From Megaustenia siamemsis (Eukaryota > Mollusca > Gastropoda > Stylommatophora > Ariophantidae): a DNA stretch of 64,000 nt. Under the pieces are notes generated by a model that had not been told where the DNA came from, made no database searches, and saw nothing but the letters and a program-made list of their open reading frames with translations. The first letter of the stretch is position 1; each line of letters starts with the position of its first letter. The stretch is from assembly GCA_032433765.1 (NCBI GenBank), contig JAVIAB010000051.1:81670847-81734846 (forward strand), written 5' to 3'. The translations under genes were made by a program, and so were the position numbers. Positions 47,611 through 57,310 of this stretch are shown piece after piece.

Positions 47611-47974
47611 AACTAGACAGCTTACCGTCTGCTACTTTGTAAGGGAAAATATAAATTGAATAAGGCAGAGGCAGACAAAGACTGACAGACATTACAAGAT
47701 GAACAGGAAAGCCACGACAGCTCGTATCATCAAAGATTGAAATGACGCTCATCATCAATGCGGAGCACACACAAGAAAATGAGCAGGTAATTCTTATAAA
47801 AAGTACAACAACAAATAAAAAAATTATGAACAGTTATGAACCTCCATTCCTTTGAATATATGTAGAACAGGAAGTGAAGCTGTTCTGCATCATCTCTTCT
47901 CCATAAATGGTCAACATCCATGCTGAGACTATATTTCTCATCAATTTTGCGTGGTGTGACTCTTTCACAATAAA
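47611..47974. other. LINE-like trace, otherwise nothing
   Basis: A segment near 47655-47765 reads AGGCAGAGGCAGACAAAGAC then TACAAGATG and AATGACGCTCATCATCAATG, reminiscent of a decayed group B 3' end in sense (GRGRPR...WRSM). Too weak for a firm call. Confidence 0.3.
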
Positions 47975-48775
47975 TTGCAATATAATATCAATATAAAACC
48001 AATATAACAACACCAATATAACGCTACTATAACACCAATATAACACCAATATAATACCAATATAATACCAATATAACACCAATATAAAATCAATTTAACA
48101 CCAATTTAATACCAAAATAACACCAATATAATACCAATATAACACCAATATAACACCAATATAATACCAATATAACACCAATATAACACCAATATAATAC
48201 CAATATAACACCAATATAATACCAATATAACAATAATATAACAATAATATAACAATAATATAACACCAATATAACACCAATATAACACCAATATAACACC
48301 AATGTAATACCAATATAACACCAATATAATACCAATATAATACAAATATAATACCACTATAACACCACTATAACACCACTATAATACCACTATAACACCT
48401 ATATAATATCAATAAAAATGCCAATATGATACCAATATAACACCAATATAACAACAATATAACACCAATATAACACTAACATAATGCCAATATAACACCA
48501 ATATAAGACCAATATAATGCCAATATAACACCAATATAACACCAATATAACACCAACATACTACCACTATAATACAATTCCAATATATTGTCAACATAAT
48601 ATCAATATAATGCCAATATAACACCAACATAATACCAATATAATGCCAATATAATATCCAATATAACACCAATATAACACCAATATAATGCCAATATAAT
48701 ATCCAATATAACACCAATATAACACCAATATAATGCCAATATAATACCAAAATAACACCAATATAATAATATAAT
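47975..48775. repeat. 11-bp minisatellite, about 70 copies
   Basis: Tandem ATAACACCAAT / ATAATACCAAT / ATAATGCCAAT units. The plus strand is nearly devoid of G over 800 bp, a strong strand asymmetry. Minus frames over it produce Tyr/Trp/Val/Leu repeats (VLYWCYIGVI), an artefact. Confidence 0.97.
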
Positions 48776-48895
48776 ACTAATTCAGATACACTGGTGACAT
48801 ATTTCTTTCTCAAACACTGCAAATGGGTTAGAATAGCTAATATTAAAAGACCCGAACATTGAACAGAATCGACTTATATAAACAGCATCTTACTT

Positions 48896-50679
48896 CTATC
48901 TATCTATCTATTGACCTTTCGAGCCGTAACCGGCCCATAGGGCGTAGACCAAGATACACCTTCTCCTATATGAATTTTTGTTCTAGCAGTTTTCTTTTAA
49001 AGATATTTTATCAAATCTCGCCATCTGTCTCTGTTCTGTGCAAGCAGTTCTATCTCATTGAGGGAGCCGATTCCTGCTGCTCTTGCCTCTCTCATCAATG
49101 TTCTTCTCAGTGTCTCCCTGGGTCTTCCTCTTTTTCTTTTACCTGTTGTTTCCCATATGAGGGCTTGCTTTGCTATTCGATTATTATCTCTTCTCATCAC
49201 ATGTCCAACGTATGACCATCGTCTTTTCTTTATTACTGAAGATATTAGTGGTTGATTGGCGATTTCTCTAATTTCCTCGTTTGTTTTGAATTCGTTCCAT
49301 TCTATACCAAGTATTTTCCTTAGACATTTATTTTCGAATGCGTTCAACTTTGTTTCTATATCTCTTGTTGTTTTCAAGCTTTCACACGCATACGTAAGGG
49401 TTGATAATACATTTGATTTGAATAGCCTAAGTTTTGTGTTTGTGCTAATGAGTTTTGATTTCCACAACTTTTCAAGGCTTCTGAAAGACATTGCTGCTTT
49501 AGCCAGTCTGATTCTAATTTCTTTGCTCGTATCCCCTTCTCGATCAATGTGACTTCCAAGATAGATAAAGTGATCGATCTCTTCTACTGGTTTGTTTTCC
49601 ATGTATATTTTGTCACTTGTTGGAATTAAACTTTTCATGACTTTCGTCTTTTCATGATTGACCTCAAGCCCAATTTTGCTGGCTATTGATGATAGTTCAT
49701 TTGTGTTTTCCTGCATCGTTTTTATCTGACTGCTGATGAGAACTATGTCATCAGCAAAGTCGAGGTCCTCCAAATGGTCTCCTTGTATCCATTCGATGCC
49801 TTTATTACCAGTGCAGCATTTCTTCATTATGAAGTCCATAACAATTCCAAATAACAAGGGCGATAAAATACATCCTTGTTTAACCCCAGTTTCTATTGGG
49901 AAACATTCGCTCAGTCCTTCCTCTGTTCGAACTGCACATGTGTAACCATCATACATGTCTTTGATAATATTTATGATTTTTGATGGTAAGCCATATTGCT
50001 TCAGAATTTTCCACAAAGAATCTCTATGAATACTATCAAATGCTTTTTTGAAGTCGATGAAGTTAAGTACAAAAGGTTTTTGCTTTTCAATGTGTTCCTC
50101 CAATATAAGTCGTAGAGTGAAAATGTGGTCAAGACAGCTTCTCCCTTTTCTAAACCCAGCCTGTTCTTCACGCATTACTGTATCTATTGAATCCTTTATT
50201 CTATTTAGGATGATTTTACAGAATAACTTTGAGGCAACTGACAAAAGTGTCACGCCTCTCCAGTTGTTACAATCTCTAAGATTGCCCTTTTTTGGGATCT
50301 TAACAATGATTCCTTTTTTCCATTTATGAGGCGTCTTCTCTGTTTTCCAAATGATGTTGAACATTTTTTGGAGATGTATTAAATTATGGCTATCAATTGC
50401 CTTGAGGATCTCAGCTGTTAACTTATCCTCTCCAGCAGCCTTGTTATTGGTCATTAGCTTTAAGGTGGTTTCTATTTCACTCAAGGTGAAGTCATCTAAA
50501 TTTACATCTAATTCTGCTGCTGGTGTTTCAGCTTCAAAATCTATTAAACTGTGAGGTAGTGGACGGTTAAGAATTTCTTTGAAGTGTTCCGCCCAACGGG
50601 CTTTTATGTCTGCGCTTGTTGTTAGCATTAATCCAGATTTGTCTAGAATTGGTGTTCCACTGGATGTATAGGTGTTTGT
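48896..50679 (-). mobile_element. Young LINE (group C), 5'-truncated, 13-bp TSD
   Basis: A 1784-bp insertion flanked by CAGCATCTTACTT at 48883-48895 and 50680-50692. The 3' end (left) has a (CTATC)n-like tail on plus, then the ORF stop about 100 bp in. The right side cuts into the region just upstream of RT. Perfect TSD plus a fully open frame indicates recent retrotransposition. Related tails are at 33592-33822 and 63596-63690, and a diverged body at 52075-52500. Confidence 0.96.
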
Positions 50680-50685
50680 CAGCAT
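48997..50685 (-). CDS. LINE ORF2 fragment with complete reverse transcriptase, 562 codons
   Basis: Open from an ATG that lies in the flanking TSD (50683-50685) to the stop at 48997-48999, so the first two codons are host sequence. RT landmarks by residue: NWRGVTLLS (141-149), QAGFRKGRSCLDH (175-187), FIDFKKAFDS (209-218, first catalytic Asp), GVKQGCILSPLLF (267-279), DFADDIVLIS (309-318, paired Asp), YLGSHID (375-381). The C-terminal part has LTYACES (430-436), YVGHVMRRD (492-500) and a basic GKRKRGRPRE (515-524) before NRDRWRDLIKYL. All catalytic residues are present. The upstream endonuclease domain is missing because of 5' truncation, so autonomous mobility is not expected. It resembles RTE-like LINEs; the clade is my inference. 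Confidence 0.95.
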   Translation of the reverse strand: MLTNTYTSSGTPILDKSGLMLTTSADIKARWAEHFKEILNRPLPHSLIDFEAETPAAELDVNLDDFTLSEIETTLKLMTNNKAAGEDKLTAEILKAIDSHNLIHLQKMFNIIWKTEKTPHKWKKGIIVKIPKKGNLRDCNNWRGVTLLSVASKLFCKIILNRIKDSIDTVMREEQAGFRKGRSCLDHIFTLRLILEEHIEKQKPFVLNFIDFKKAFDSIHRDSLWKILKQYGLPSKIINIIKDMYDGYTCAVRTEEGLSECFPIETGVKQGCILSPLLFGIVMDFIMKKCCTGNKGIEWIQGDHLEDLDFADDIVLISSQIKTMQENTNELSSIASKIGLEVNHEKTKVMKSLIPTSDKIYMENKPVEEIDHFIYLGSHIDREGDTSKEIRIRLAKAAMSFRSLEKLWKSKLISTNTKLRLFKSNVLSTLTYACESLKTTRDIETKLNAFENKCLRKILGIEWNEFKTNEEIREIANQPLISSVIKKRRWSYVGHVMRRDNNRIAKQALIWETTGKRKRGRPRETLRRTLMREARAAGIGSLNEIELLAQNRDRWRDLIKYL

Positions 50686-50692
50686 CTTACTT

Positions 50693-50885
50693 GCGGCATG
50701 AAAATATTACGGAGGACACAAAAGACACAGAGATAGGACAGAACAATAATGGAAAGTATGGTTCCAGGAAGACGAGGCAGGAGTTGGCCAGGAATATGGT
50801 TCTTTCACGATATGAAAGAGACATTAAAACTGAAAACAGAGAAAGTAGAAGGTCTGGCTAGAGACAGATTTCTTTACACAGGCAA
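50693..50885 (+). mobile_element. LINE C-terminal fragment beside the group C insertion
   Basis: Mixed plus frames read EHITEDTKDTEIGQNN, MESMVPGRRGRSWPGIWFF, and KTEKVEGLARDRFLY, matching the GRRGR-RP-WF...A-DR-LYR end of LINE ORF2 proteins. The group C element appears to have inserted at or near its 5' edge. Confidence 0.65.
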
Positions 50886-51150
50886 TAATGGGGGCAACGT
50901 TTTGCAAAGGGCACGCACATATGATTTTGGAATGACGAGTATCGTGTTACATTTCTGTATGTTCATGTAATTAAAATGTAACAAAATCTGTCTAGTAAAT
51001 GAAGATTATTCTGTCAGGTGTTATATTTTCTCGTTAAACACAGCCCACATTTTGTTTTTTCTGATGTTTGTTTAATTATCATTGTTGTTCTTTTCTGGGT
51101 GCTTTGTTATCTATCATCTATTTCGCTTTTTGATGGAGTATTTACATTTT
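50886..51150. other. No recognisable feature
   Basis: AT-rich spacer. Confidence 0.45.
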
Positions 51151-51280
51151 TCTTGTGCTAGAAGGGGCTGGTCTCAACATGTCTAAATGAATCATGGACA
51201 ATCCGACAACAGACAAGGAAATCATTGGAGGACACAAATGTTTATTTTTACAGGAAAATGCTGAGAATACCGTGGACATC

Positions 51281-51506
51281 TACAAAGGACATGGGGTAGG
51301 GTTCGATCCCAACCGACGGCTTCCGGGTTCACCCAGCCTTAAATGGGTACCGGATTTTTCTGGGAAAATAAAGCGGCGCGGGCGTAATACCGACCACATT
51401 ACCCCGAAAATCTGTGCCGAAGGTCTGTAAAATTTATGGTCACTAACACCATATTCCCTATACTCCGCCACTTGACGTGACAGGGTTACTTTACTTTTTT
51501 TTTTTT
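51281..51506 (+). mobile_element. SINE inserted in LINE, 13-bp TSD
   Basis: Flanked by TACCGTGGACATC at 51268-51280 and 51507-51519. It lacks the A box but keeps a perfect B box (GGTTCGATCCC, 51300-51310), then CCGACGGCTTCCGGGTTCAC, the conserved body, and a T-rich 3' end after CCACTTGACGTGACAGGG. The clean TSD gives the exact SINE 3' boundary. Confidence 0.95.
51300..51310 (+). promoter_or_regulatory. Pol III B box of the nested SINE
   Basis: GGTTCGATCCC fits the B-box consensus exactly. Without its A box, transcription is unlikely. Confidence 0.75.
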
Positions 51507-51689
51507 TACCGTGGACATCATAAATGAGTAGTAACGAGAATATTTCAAAAGAGGCAAAAGCAAACAAGAAAACATATTACCAACATCAGGAGGAAACAAT
51601 CGTCATTGTTGCCATGTTATAAGAAGTGAGCATCTGGAATATATTGTGAGAAATTGAAAGATTTAGGGAATACGAAATAGAGAGAGATT

Positions 51690-51840
51690 AAATAGAGGGA
51701 AACTAAATAGTGATAGACTAGAGACTAATCAGAGGGAGAGTAAATAGAGGGAGACTAAATAGAGGGAGACTAAATAGAGGGAGGCGAAATAGAGGGAGAC
51801 GAAATAAAGGGAGACAAAATAGAGGGGAAAGTTACTAGAG
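51690..51840 (+). repeat. 15-bp minisatellite inside the LINE, about 9 copies
   Basis: GAGGGAGACTAAATA units (variants GAGGCGAAATA, GACGAAATAAA). They sit where intact group A LINEs encode the Arg-rich E-GRRDRGRQRE segment (compare 41375-41415, GAGGGACGAAGAGATAGAAG). Confidence 0.9.
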
Positions 51841-51960
51841 AGTTAAGAGAATTGTTTGGTAAGTGAACAGAAGAACTAATAAAACGCTGTAGAGATAGTA
51901 ACTCGTGATGGGACATAACCGCTTACGCCAGCAGGCACTGCTCTTGATGGTTACGTTTAC

Positions 51961-52074
51961 ATTTAAGAAACTCGAGTGACAGCTGGATAAAGCCTGCTAA
52001 TAAAAAAGTGGTCGTAGGTTTGTTCTTTGGTTTGGGCAGAAGTGTGTTTCTCCCCCCCCCCTTTGCACTAAGCG
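51961..52074. other. Short spacer
   Basis: Includes a C run at 52053-52062. Nothing else. Confidence 0.4.
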
Positions 52075-52500
52075 CAAAAAAAGCTCAGGATTTTCAAATT
52101 AGATGCATTATCCGCCCTTACTTATGCATGCGAGAGCTGGAAAACAACTAAAGAGGTATAAAAAAAATTAGGTGCATTTGAAAACAAATGCCTCAGGAAA
52201 ATGTGTTATGTATCATGGAGTGAATTCAATACTAGTGCAGAAATAATGGAAATGACAAAGCATTCACAAATATAATCTATAATCAAGAGAGGAAAATCAT
52301 ATGTTCGCCATGTTATGAGAATAGACAAGATAATTTCATAGCAGATCTTCAAATGGGAATCAGAGGGTAGAAGGAAAAGAGACCGACATAGAGAAATATA
52401 ACAAAGAACATTGAGGAAAGCAACAACAGCAAGCATTAGCTCCATTGGCGCGGTTAATATAGGTTCAGCCAGAACAGGGACGTTTAATGAGAGACAATTT
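52075..52500 (+). mobile_element. LINE group C-like C-terminal region (diverged)
   Basis: Plus frames with stops read KLDALSALTYACESWKTTKE, GAFENKCLRKMCYVSWSEFN, KRGKSYVRHVMRIDK, RRKRDRHRE, TLRKATTASISSIG. Residue for residue this parallels residues about 421-545 of the 48896 element. A minisatellite begins directly at its 3' side, and its last about 60 bp (CATTAGCTCCATTGGCGCGG onward) are duplicated at 53449. Confidence 0.85.
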
Positions 52501-53448
52501 AATTGACAAACTTATTGCTCTAGTTCATGGACCGACTCTTATTTCTATAATTTAATTTACAAGCTTATTTCTCTAGTTCATGGACCGACTCTTATTTCTA
52601 TAATTTAATTTACAAACTTATTTCTCTAGTTCATGGACCGACTCTTATTTCTATAATTTAATTTACAAACTTATTGCTCTAGTTCATGGACCGACTCTTA
52701 TTGCTCTAGTTCATGGACCGACTCTTATTTCTCTAATTAATTTAATTTACAAACCTATTGCTCTAGTTCATGGACCGACTCTTATTTCTCTAATTTAATT
52801 TACAAACATATTTCTCTAGTTCATAGACGGACTCTTATTTCTCTAATTTAATTTACAAACTTATTGCTCTAGTTGATGGATCGACTCTTATTGCTCTAGT
52901 TCATGGACCGACTCTTATTACTCTAGTTCATGGACCGACTTTTATTTCTATAAATTAATTTACAAACTTATTTCTCTAGTTCATGGACCGACTCCTATTT
53001 CACTAATTTAATTTACAAATTCTCTAGTTCATGGACCGACTCTTATTTCACTAATTTAATTTACAAACTTATTTCTCTAGTTCATGGACCGACTCTTATT
53101 TCACTAATTTAATTTACAAACTTATTAATCTAGTTCATGGACCGACTCTTATTTTTCTAATTATATTGACAAACGTATTTCTGTAGTTCATGGACCGACT
53201 CTTATTTTTCTAATTATATTGACAAACGTACTTCTCTAGTTTATGGATTGATTCTTATTTCTCTAATTATATTGACAAACGTATTTCACTAGTTTATGAA
53301 CCGACTCTTATTTTTCTAATTTATAAAATCACTTTTGTTGTTGCTCTTGTTGATTAACGATAAATATATTTACTGATGCACTTGCTAAACACTAAATGTA
53401 TCCACCGCTCAGCTTGACGAACGGTAAATGTACCGTTGTCGTTACATT
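52432..53448. repeat. Segmental duplication copy 1 (LINE tail + minisatellite + spacer)
   Basis: It begins CATTAGCTCCATTGGCGCGG, runs through TTCATGGACCGACTCTTATT / TAATTTAATTTACAAACTTA units, and ends with a unique-looking GTTGTTGCTCTTGTTGATTA spacer (about 53337-53448). The same order recurs in copy 2. Internal units are irregular (about 31 and 55 bp combinations). Confidence 0.92.
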
Positions 53449-55050
53449 AGCATTAGCTCCATTGGCGCGGTTAATATAGGTTCAGCCAGAACAGGGACGT
53501 TTAATGAGAGACAATTTAATTGACAAACTTATTGCTCTAGTTCATGGACCGACTCTTATTTCTATAATTTAATTGTCAAGCTTATTTCTCTAGTTCATGG
53601 ACCGAATCTTATTTCTATAATTTAATTTACAAACTTATTTCTCTAGTTCATGGACCGACTCTTATTTCTATAATTTAATTTACAAACTTATTTCTCTAGT
53701 TCATGACCGACTCTTATTTCTCTAGTTCATGGACCGACTCTTATTTCTCTAGTTCATGGACCGACTCTTATTTCTCTAGTTTATGGACCGACACTAATTT
53801 CTTTAATTTATGGATCGACACTAATTTTTTTCCAATTTATGGACCGACACTTATTTCTCTAGTTCATGGACTGACTCTGATTTCTCTAATTTAATTTACA
53901 AACTTATTTCTCTAGTTCATGGACTGACTCTTATTTCTCTAATTTAATTTACAAACTTATTTCTTTAGTTCATGGACTGACTCTTATTTCTCTAGTTCAT
54001 GGACTGACTCTTATTTTTCTAGTTCATGGACTGACTCTTATTTTTCTAGTTCATGGACTGACTCTTATTTCTCTAGTTCATGGACTGACTCTTATTTCTC
54101 TAGTTCATGGACTGACTCTTATTTCTCTAGTTCATGGACTGACTCTTATTTCTAGAGTTCATGGACTGACTCTTATTTCTAGAGTTCATGGACTGACTCT
54201 TATTTCTAGAGTTCATGGACTGACTCTTATTTCTCTAATTTAATTTACAAACTTATTTCTCTAGTTCATGGACCGACTCTTATTTCTCTAATTTAATTTA
54301 CAAACTTATTTCTCTAGTTCATGGACCGACTCTTATTTCTCTAATTTAATTTATAAACTTATTTCTCTAGTTCATGGACCGACTCTTATTTCTCTAATTT
54401 AATTTACAAACTTATTGCTCTAGTTCATGGACCGACTCTTATTGCTCTAGTTCATGGACCGACTCTTATTACTCTAGTTCATGGACCGACTTTTATTTCT
54501 ATAAATTAATTTACAAACTTATTTCTCTAGTTCATGGACCGACTCTTATTTCACTAATTTAATTTACAAACTTATTTCTCTAGTTCATGGACCGACTCTT
54601 ATTTCACTAATTTAATTTACAAACTTATTTCTCTAGTTCATGGACCGACTCTTATTTCACTAATTTAATTTACAAACTTATTAATCTAGTTCATGGACCG
54701 ACTCTTATTTTTCTAATTATATTGATAAACGTATTTCTGTAGTTCATGGACCGACTCTTATTTTTCTAATTATATTGACAAACGTATTTCTCTAGTTTAT
54801 GGATCGATTCTTATTTCTCTAATTATATTGACAAACGTATTTCTCTAGTTTATGGACCGACTATTATTTCTCTAAATTTATTGACAAACTTATTTCACTA
54901 GTTTATGAACCGACTCTTATTTTTCTAATTTATAAAATCACTTTTGTTGTTGCTCTTGTTGATTAACGTTAAATATATTTACTGATGCACTTGCTAAACA
55001 CTAAATGTATCCACCGCTCAGCTTGACGAACGTTAAATGTACCGTTGTCC
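53449..55050. repeat. Segmental duplication copy 2, internally expanded
   Basis: Same left edge (CATTAGCTCCATTGGCGCGG at 53449) and same right spacer (GTTGTTGCTCTTGTTGATTA at about 54945) as copy 1, but about 580 bp longer because of extra TTCATGGACTGACTCTTATT units at 53860-54240, which carry a CTGACTC variant absent from copy 1. Confidence 0.92.
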
Positions 55051-55385
55051 TTGTTGAACAACATTAATTTTATTTCTTTTATCCCTTTGTGAATGTTAAG
55101 TGTATTTGTCATAAGATTCCTTGAGTGTAATTGATAAACGCTTCCACTGTTGATTTCTTGGAAGTCATTTACCGCAGTATATCAACGTTATATACGCAAC
55201 TCCATTAAAGAACGGTATTTTAATGTTAACACTTACCACTGTTGTTTCTAACATGCCACAGGTCACGCGTATTTTCCGTTGTAATTGTTTCTGAACAGCA
55301 GTACAGCTTTCCTGGCTGCTGAATGTTCAATTCAGGTTCCGTTGTTAGTTAATAAATGTAATTACAATGTACATTATGCAAAATA
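55051..55385. other. No recognisable feature
   Basis: AT-rich flank of the duplication. Confidence 0.45.
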
Positions 55386-55890
55386 ATGCACATCAAACGG
55401 CAGGACAAAATAACCAACTTGACTGTCCTGCGACGCGCTAAGACCTCAACAATCAAGTCGATGCTCAGATGTCGAAGACTAAAATGGCTGGGGCACGTCC
55501 AACGAATAGAAGAGAAGACCATTCCTAGGCAAATACTATATGGTGAACTAATACACGGAAAAAGACTAATCGGCAGACCTAAACTACAATATACAGATAT
55601 CTGCAAATCATCTCTGAATGACTTCTCCATATGTGAAAATGACTGGGAACATCTGGCAAGTAATCGCACATCATGGAGTGCATGTATAAAGAACGGTATA
55701 ACATCATTTGAGACTGTGCTAAGGCAAAAGTTAGAAGAGAAAAGACTCATGAAAAAGGATGTAAAACCTTGTGAATCAGTGAGCCTGACTTATTCATTTT
55801 GTGGCCGCGTGTGTTTGTCAAACATTGGTAGAATTAGCCACGAAAGAAGCTGTTCGACAAAAACAAAACCTCACAAAAATACACAATAGC
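55386..55890 (+). mobile_element. LINE group D C-terminus, 167-codon open frame
   Basis: Open from 55386 to the stop at 55887-55889. It reads RQDKITNLTVLRRAKTSTIK, RRLKWLGHVQRIEEKTIP, YGELIHGKRLIGRPKLQYTD, NDWEHLASNRTSWSACI, a Glu/Lys-rich helix (RQKLEEKRLMKKD), and CGRVCLSNIGRISHERSC. The last motif spaces two Cys, one His and one further Cys like a short zinc finger found at the C-terminus of some LINE ORF2 proteins. RT is absent (5' truncation). Good preservation suggests moderate age. Confidence 0.9.
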
Positions 55891-56266
55891 CTCCACTAGA
55901 CAGTCTGACAAGATAAAAAGGCCATATATAATGTACATTATAACTGTTAAATAGAAATCTTGATCTCACACGTCATTGAGGCGATTGCTTTGACCAAATG
56001 ACCTTTCTCACTCCGGTCCTGTCGTGAGTCCCCGACATAAACCAGCAATGATAATGTGTGTTGTTTAGTACATTATTTTTTTTTTTTGTAAATAATGAAG
56101 GCTTTTTGCCGAAACGTTGTAGTTTGTCTTGTTTAGCTGCTTGTTACCGTTGCCTGACTTGTCACGCAAAGTCAGTTTGAACTCCATATACATCGCACTT
56201 CGCATGCCTGCAGAGGACTTCGGTCTAGCAATAAGTTTGGAGAAAAATAATATACTCGGGCAGGGC
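55891..56266. other. Unclassified; contains GCCGAAACG motif
   Basis: Mostly unrecognised. At 56091-56117 the phrase ATAATGAAGGCTTTTTGCCG then AAACGTTG resembles a degenerate hammerhead core, like 40643-40672. Confidence 0.4.
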
Positions 56267-56525
56267 GTTGAGAGCCGCGATAGCTTAGTGGTTAGTGAAC
56301 TGGACTGCAAAGAACAAGGGGTAGGGTTCTATCCCAACCGACGGCTTCCGGGTTCACCCAGCCTTAAATGGGTACCAGATTTTTTTCTGGGAAAGTAAAG
56401 CGGCACGGGCGTAACACCGTCCACATTAACCTAAAAATATTGTGCCGAAAACCTGTAACATTTATGGTCACTAACACCATATTCCCTATACGCCGCCACT
56501 TGGCGTGACGGGTGTACTTTACTTT
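56267..56525 (+). mobile_element. tRNA-derived SINE, full-length copy
   Basis: The head carries an exact A box TAGCTTAGTGG (56281-56291) and B box GGTTCTATCCC (56325-56335, one change from consensus). It is followed by CCGACGGCTTCCGGGTTCAC, a body with GGGAAAGTAAAGCGGCACGG, the ATTTATGGTCACTAACACC segment and the end CCACTTGGCGTGACGGG then TGTACTTTACTTTT. Together with 41764, 47044, 51281 and the fragment at 35193 it defines one family of about 250 bp. It sits between two group D LINE fragments. Confidence 0.94.
56281..56335 (+). promoter_or_regulatory. Internal Pol III promoter of SINE
   Basis: A box 56281-56291 is an exact consensus match. B box 56325-56335 has T where G is usual (GGTTCTATCCC), which probably weakens it. 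Confidence 0.8.
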
Positions 56526-56569
56526 TTTCAGTGCGTTGAAGCAATACCTTCAATTTTTATCGACAACTA

Positions 56570-57310
56570 TAAACTCCATGTCGTGCAGCAGTATAGCTAC
56601 TTGTGGTCCATCATCACAAACTATCTTTAATTACAGAACACCCGGTTGGTTTGACAGACGTATTGGTAACGTTGCTATCACCTTCGCCCGTGTTTGGCAA
56701 AACAGCAAACTGACAATTAAAACAGAGGTCGCAGTTTACAATGCTTGCATCATTAGTATCCTCCTGTATGGCAGCAAATATTGGACAACCTATAGCAAAG
56801 CAGGAGAGAAGGATAAAAGCACTCCATATGTGATGTCTGCGCCATATTCTTGGTATCACATGAAAGGATAAAGTGGCATTCGTGGAGATCATGACTGGCA
56901 CAGGCCTCCCGAGTATCTACATGCTGCTCAAACAAAGTAGGTAACGCTGGCTTGGCCACGTACACCGTATGAAAGATGGCAGAATAATAAAAGATATGCA
57001 CTACGGACAACTAGTAGATGGCAAAAGAACTAGGGGGCGCCCAAAACTTCGATTTGTCGACGTGTGTAAAAGTGACATGAAGACTGAACATAAACCCTGC
57101 AGCCTGGGAAGAAATAGCTGCAGACTACAATCTTTCGAAACACTCTAAAGCTCCAACTCAAACAAGAAGCAGACAGATTCATAGAGGAAAAAAAGAGAAT
57201 ACGTGACGACAAAAAAACAAACATTTCTAGGGGCACTGAAATATCCATGACTATGACTGACGGAGGCTACAACCGTTTTTGTGTTTACACAATCATTGCT
57301 TGTCACATAC
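56570..57310 (+). mobile_element. LINE group D, RT thumb to zinc-finger end (decayed)
   Basis: An open stretch at 56512-56871 reads RIGNVAITFARVWQNSKLTI, KTEVAVYNACIISILLYGSK, WTTYSKAGEKDK. Then shifts and stops follow, with WLGHVHRMKDGR-, YGQLVDGKRTRGRPKL-like pieces and a frayed C-terminal YNRFCVYTIIACHIRC where the zinc finger should be. The order is that of group D. Confidence 0.85.

Larger units (their letters stand above)
51155..51960 (+). mobile_element. LINE group A 3' part, split by a SINE
   Basis: Left part: ESWTIRQQTRKSLEDTNVYF, YRKMLRIPW (to about 51275). Right part (51520 on): SSNENISKEAKANKK, then a degenerate GHVMR-equivalent, LEYIV-like, the Arg-rich block replaced by a 15-bp minisatellite, and a 3' end GGGACATAACCGCTTACGCC then AGCAGGCACTGCTCTTGATG. 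Removing the SINE rejoins WFYRKMLRIPW with the NEN-KEAKANK segment in the order seen at 41210-41290. Confidence 0.85.

Noticed and set aside
47834..48822. Minus frames with YWYYIGVILVLYW repeats resembling transmembrane proteins
   Set aside because: Artefact of the 11-bp ATAACACCAAT array.
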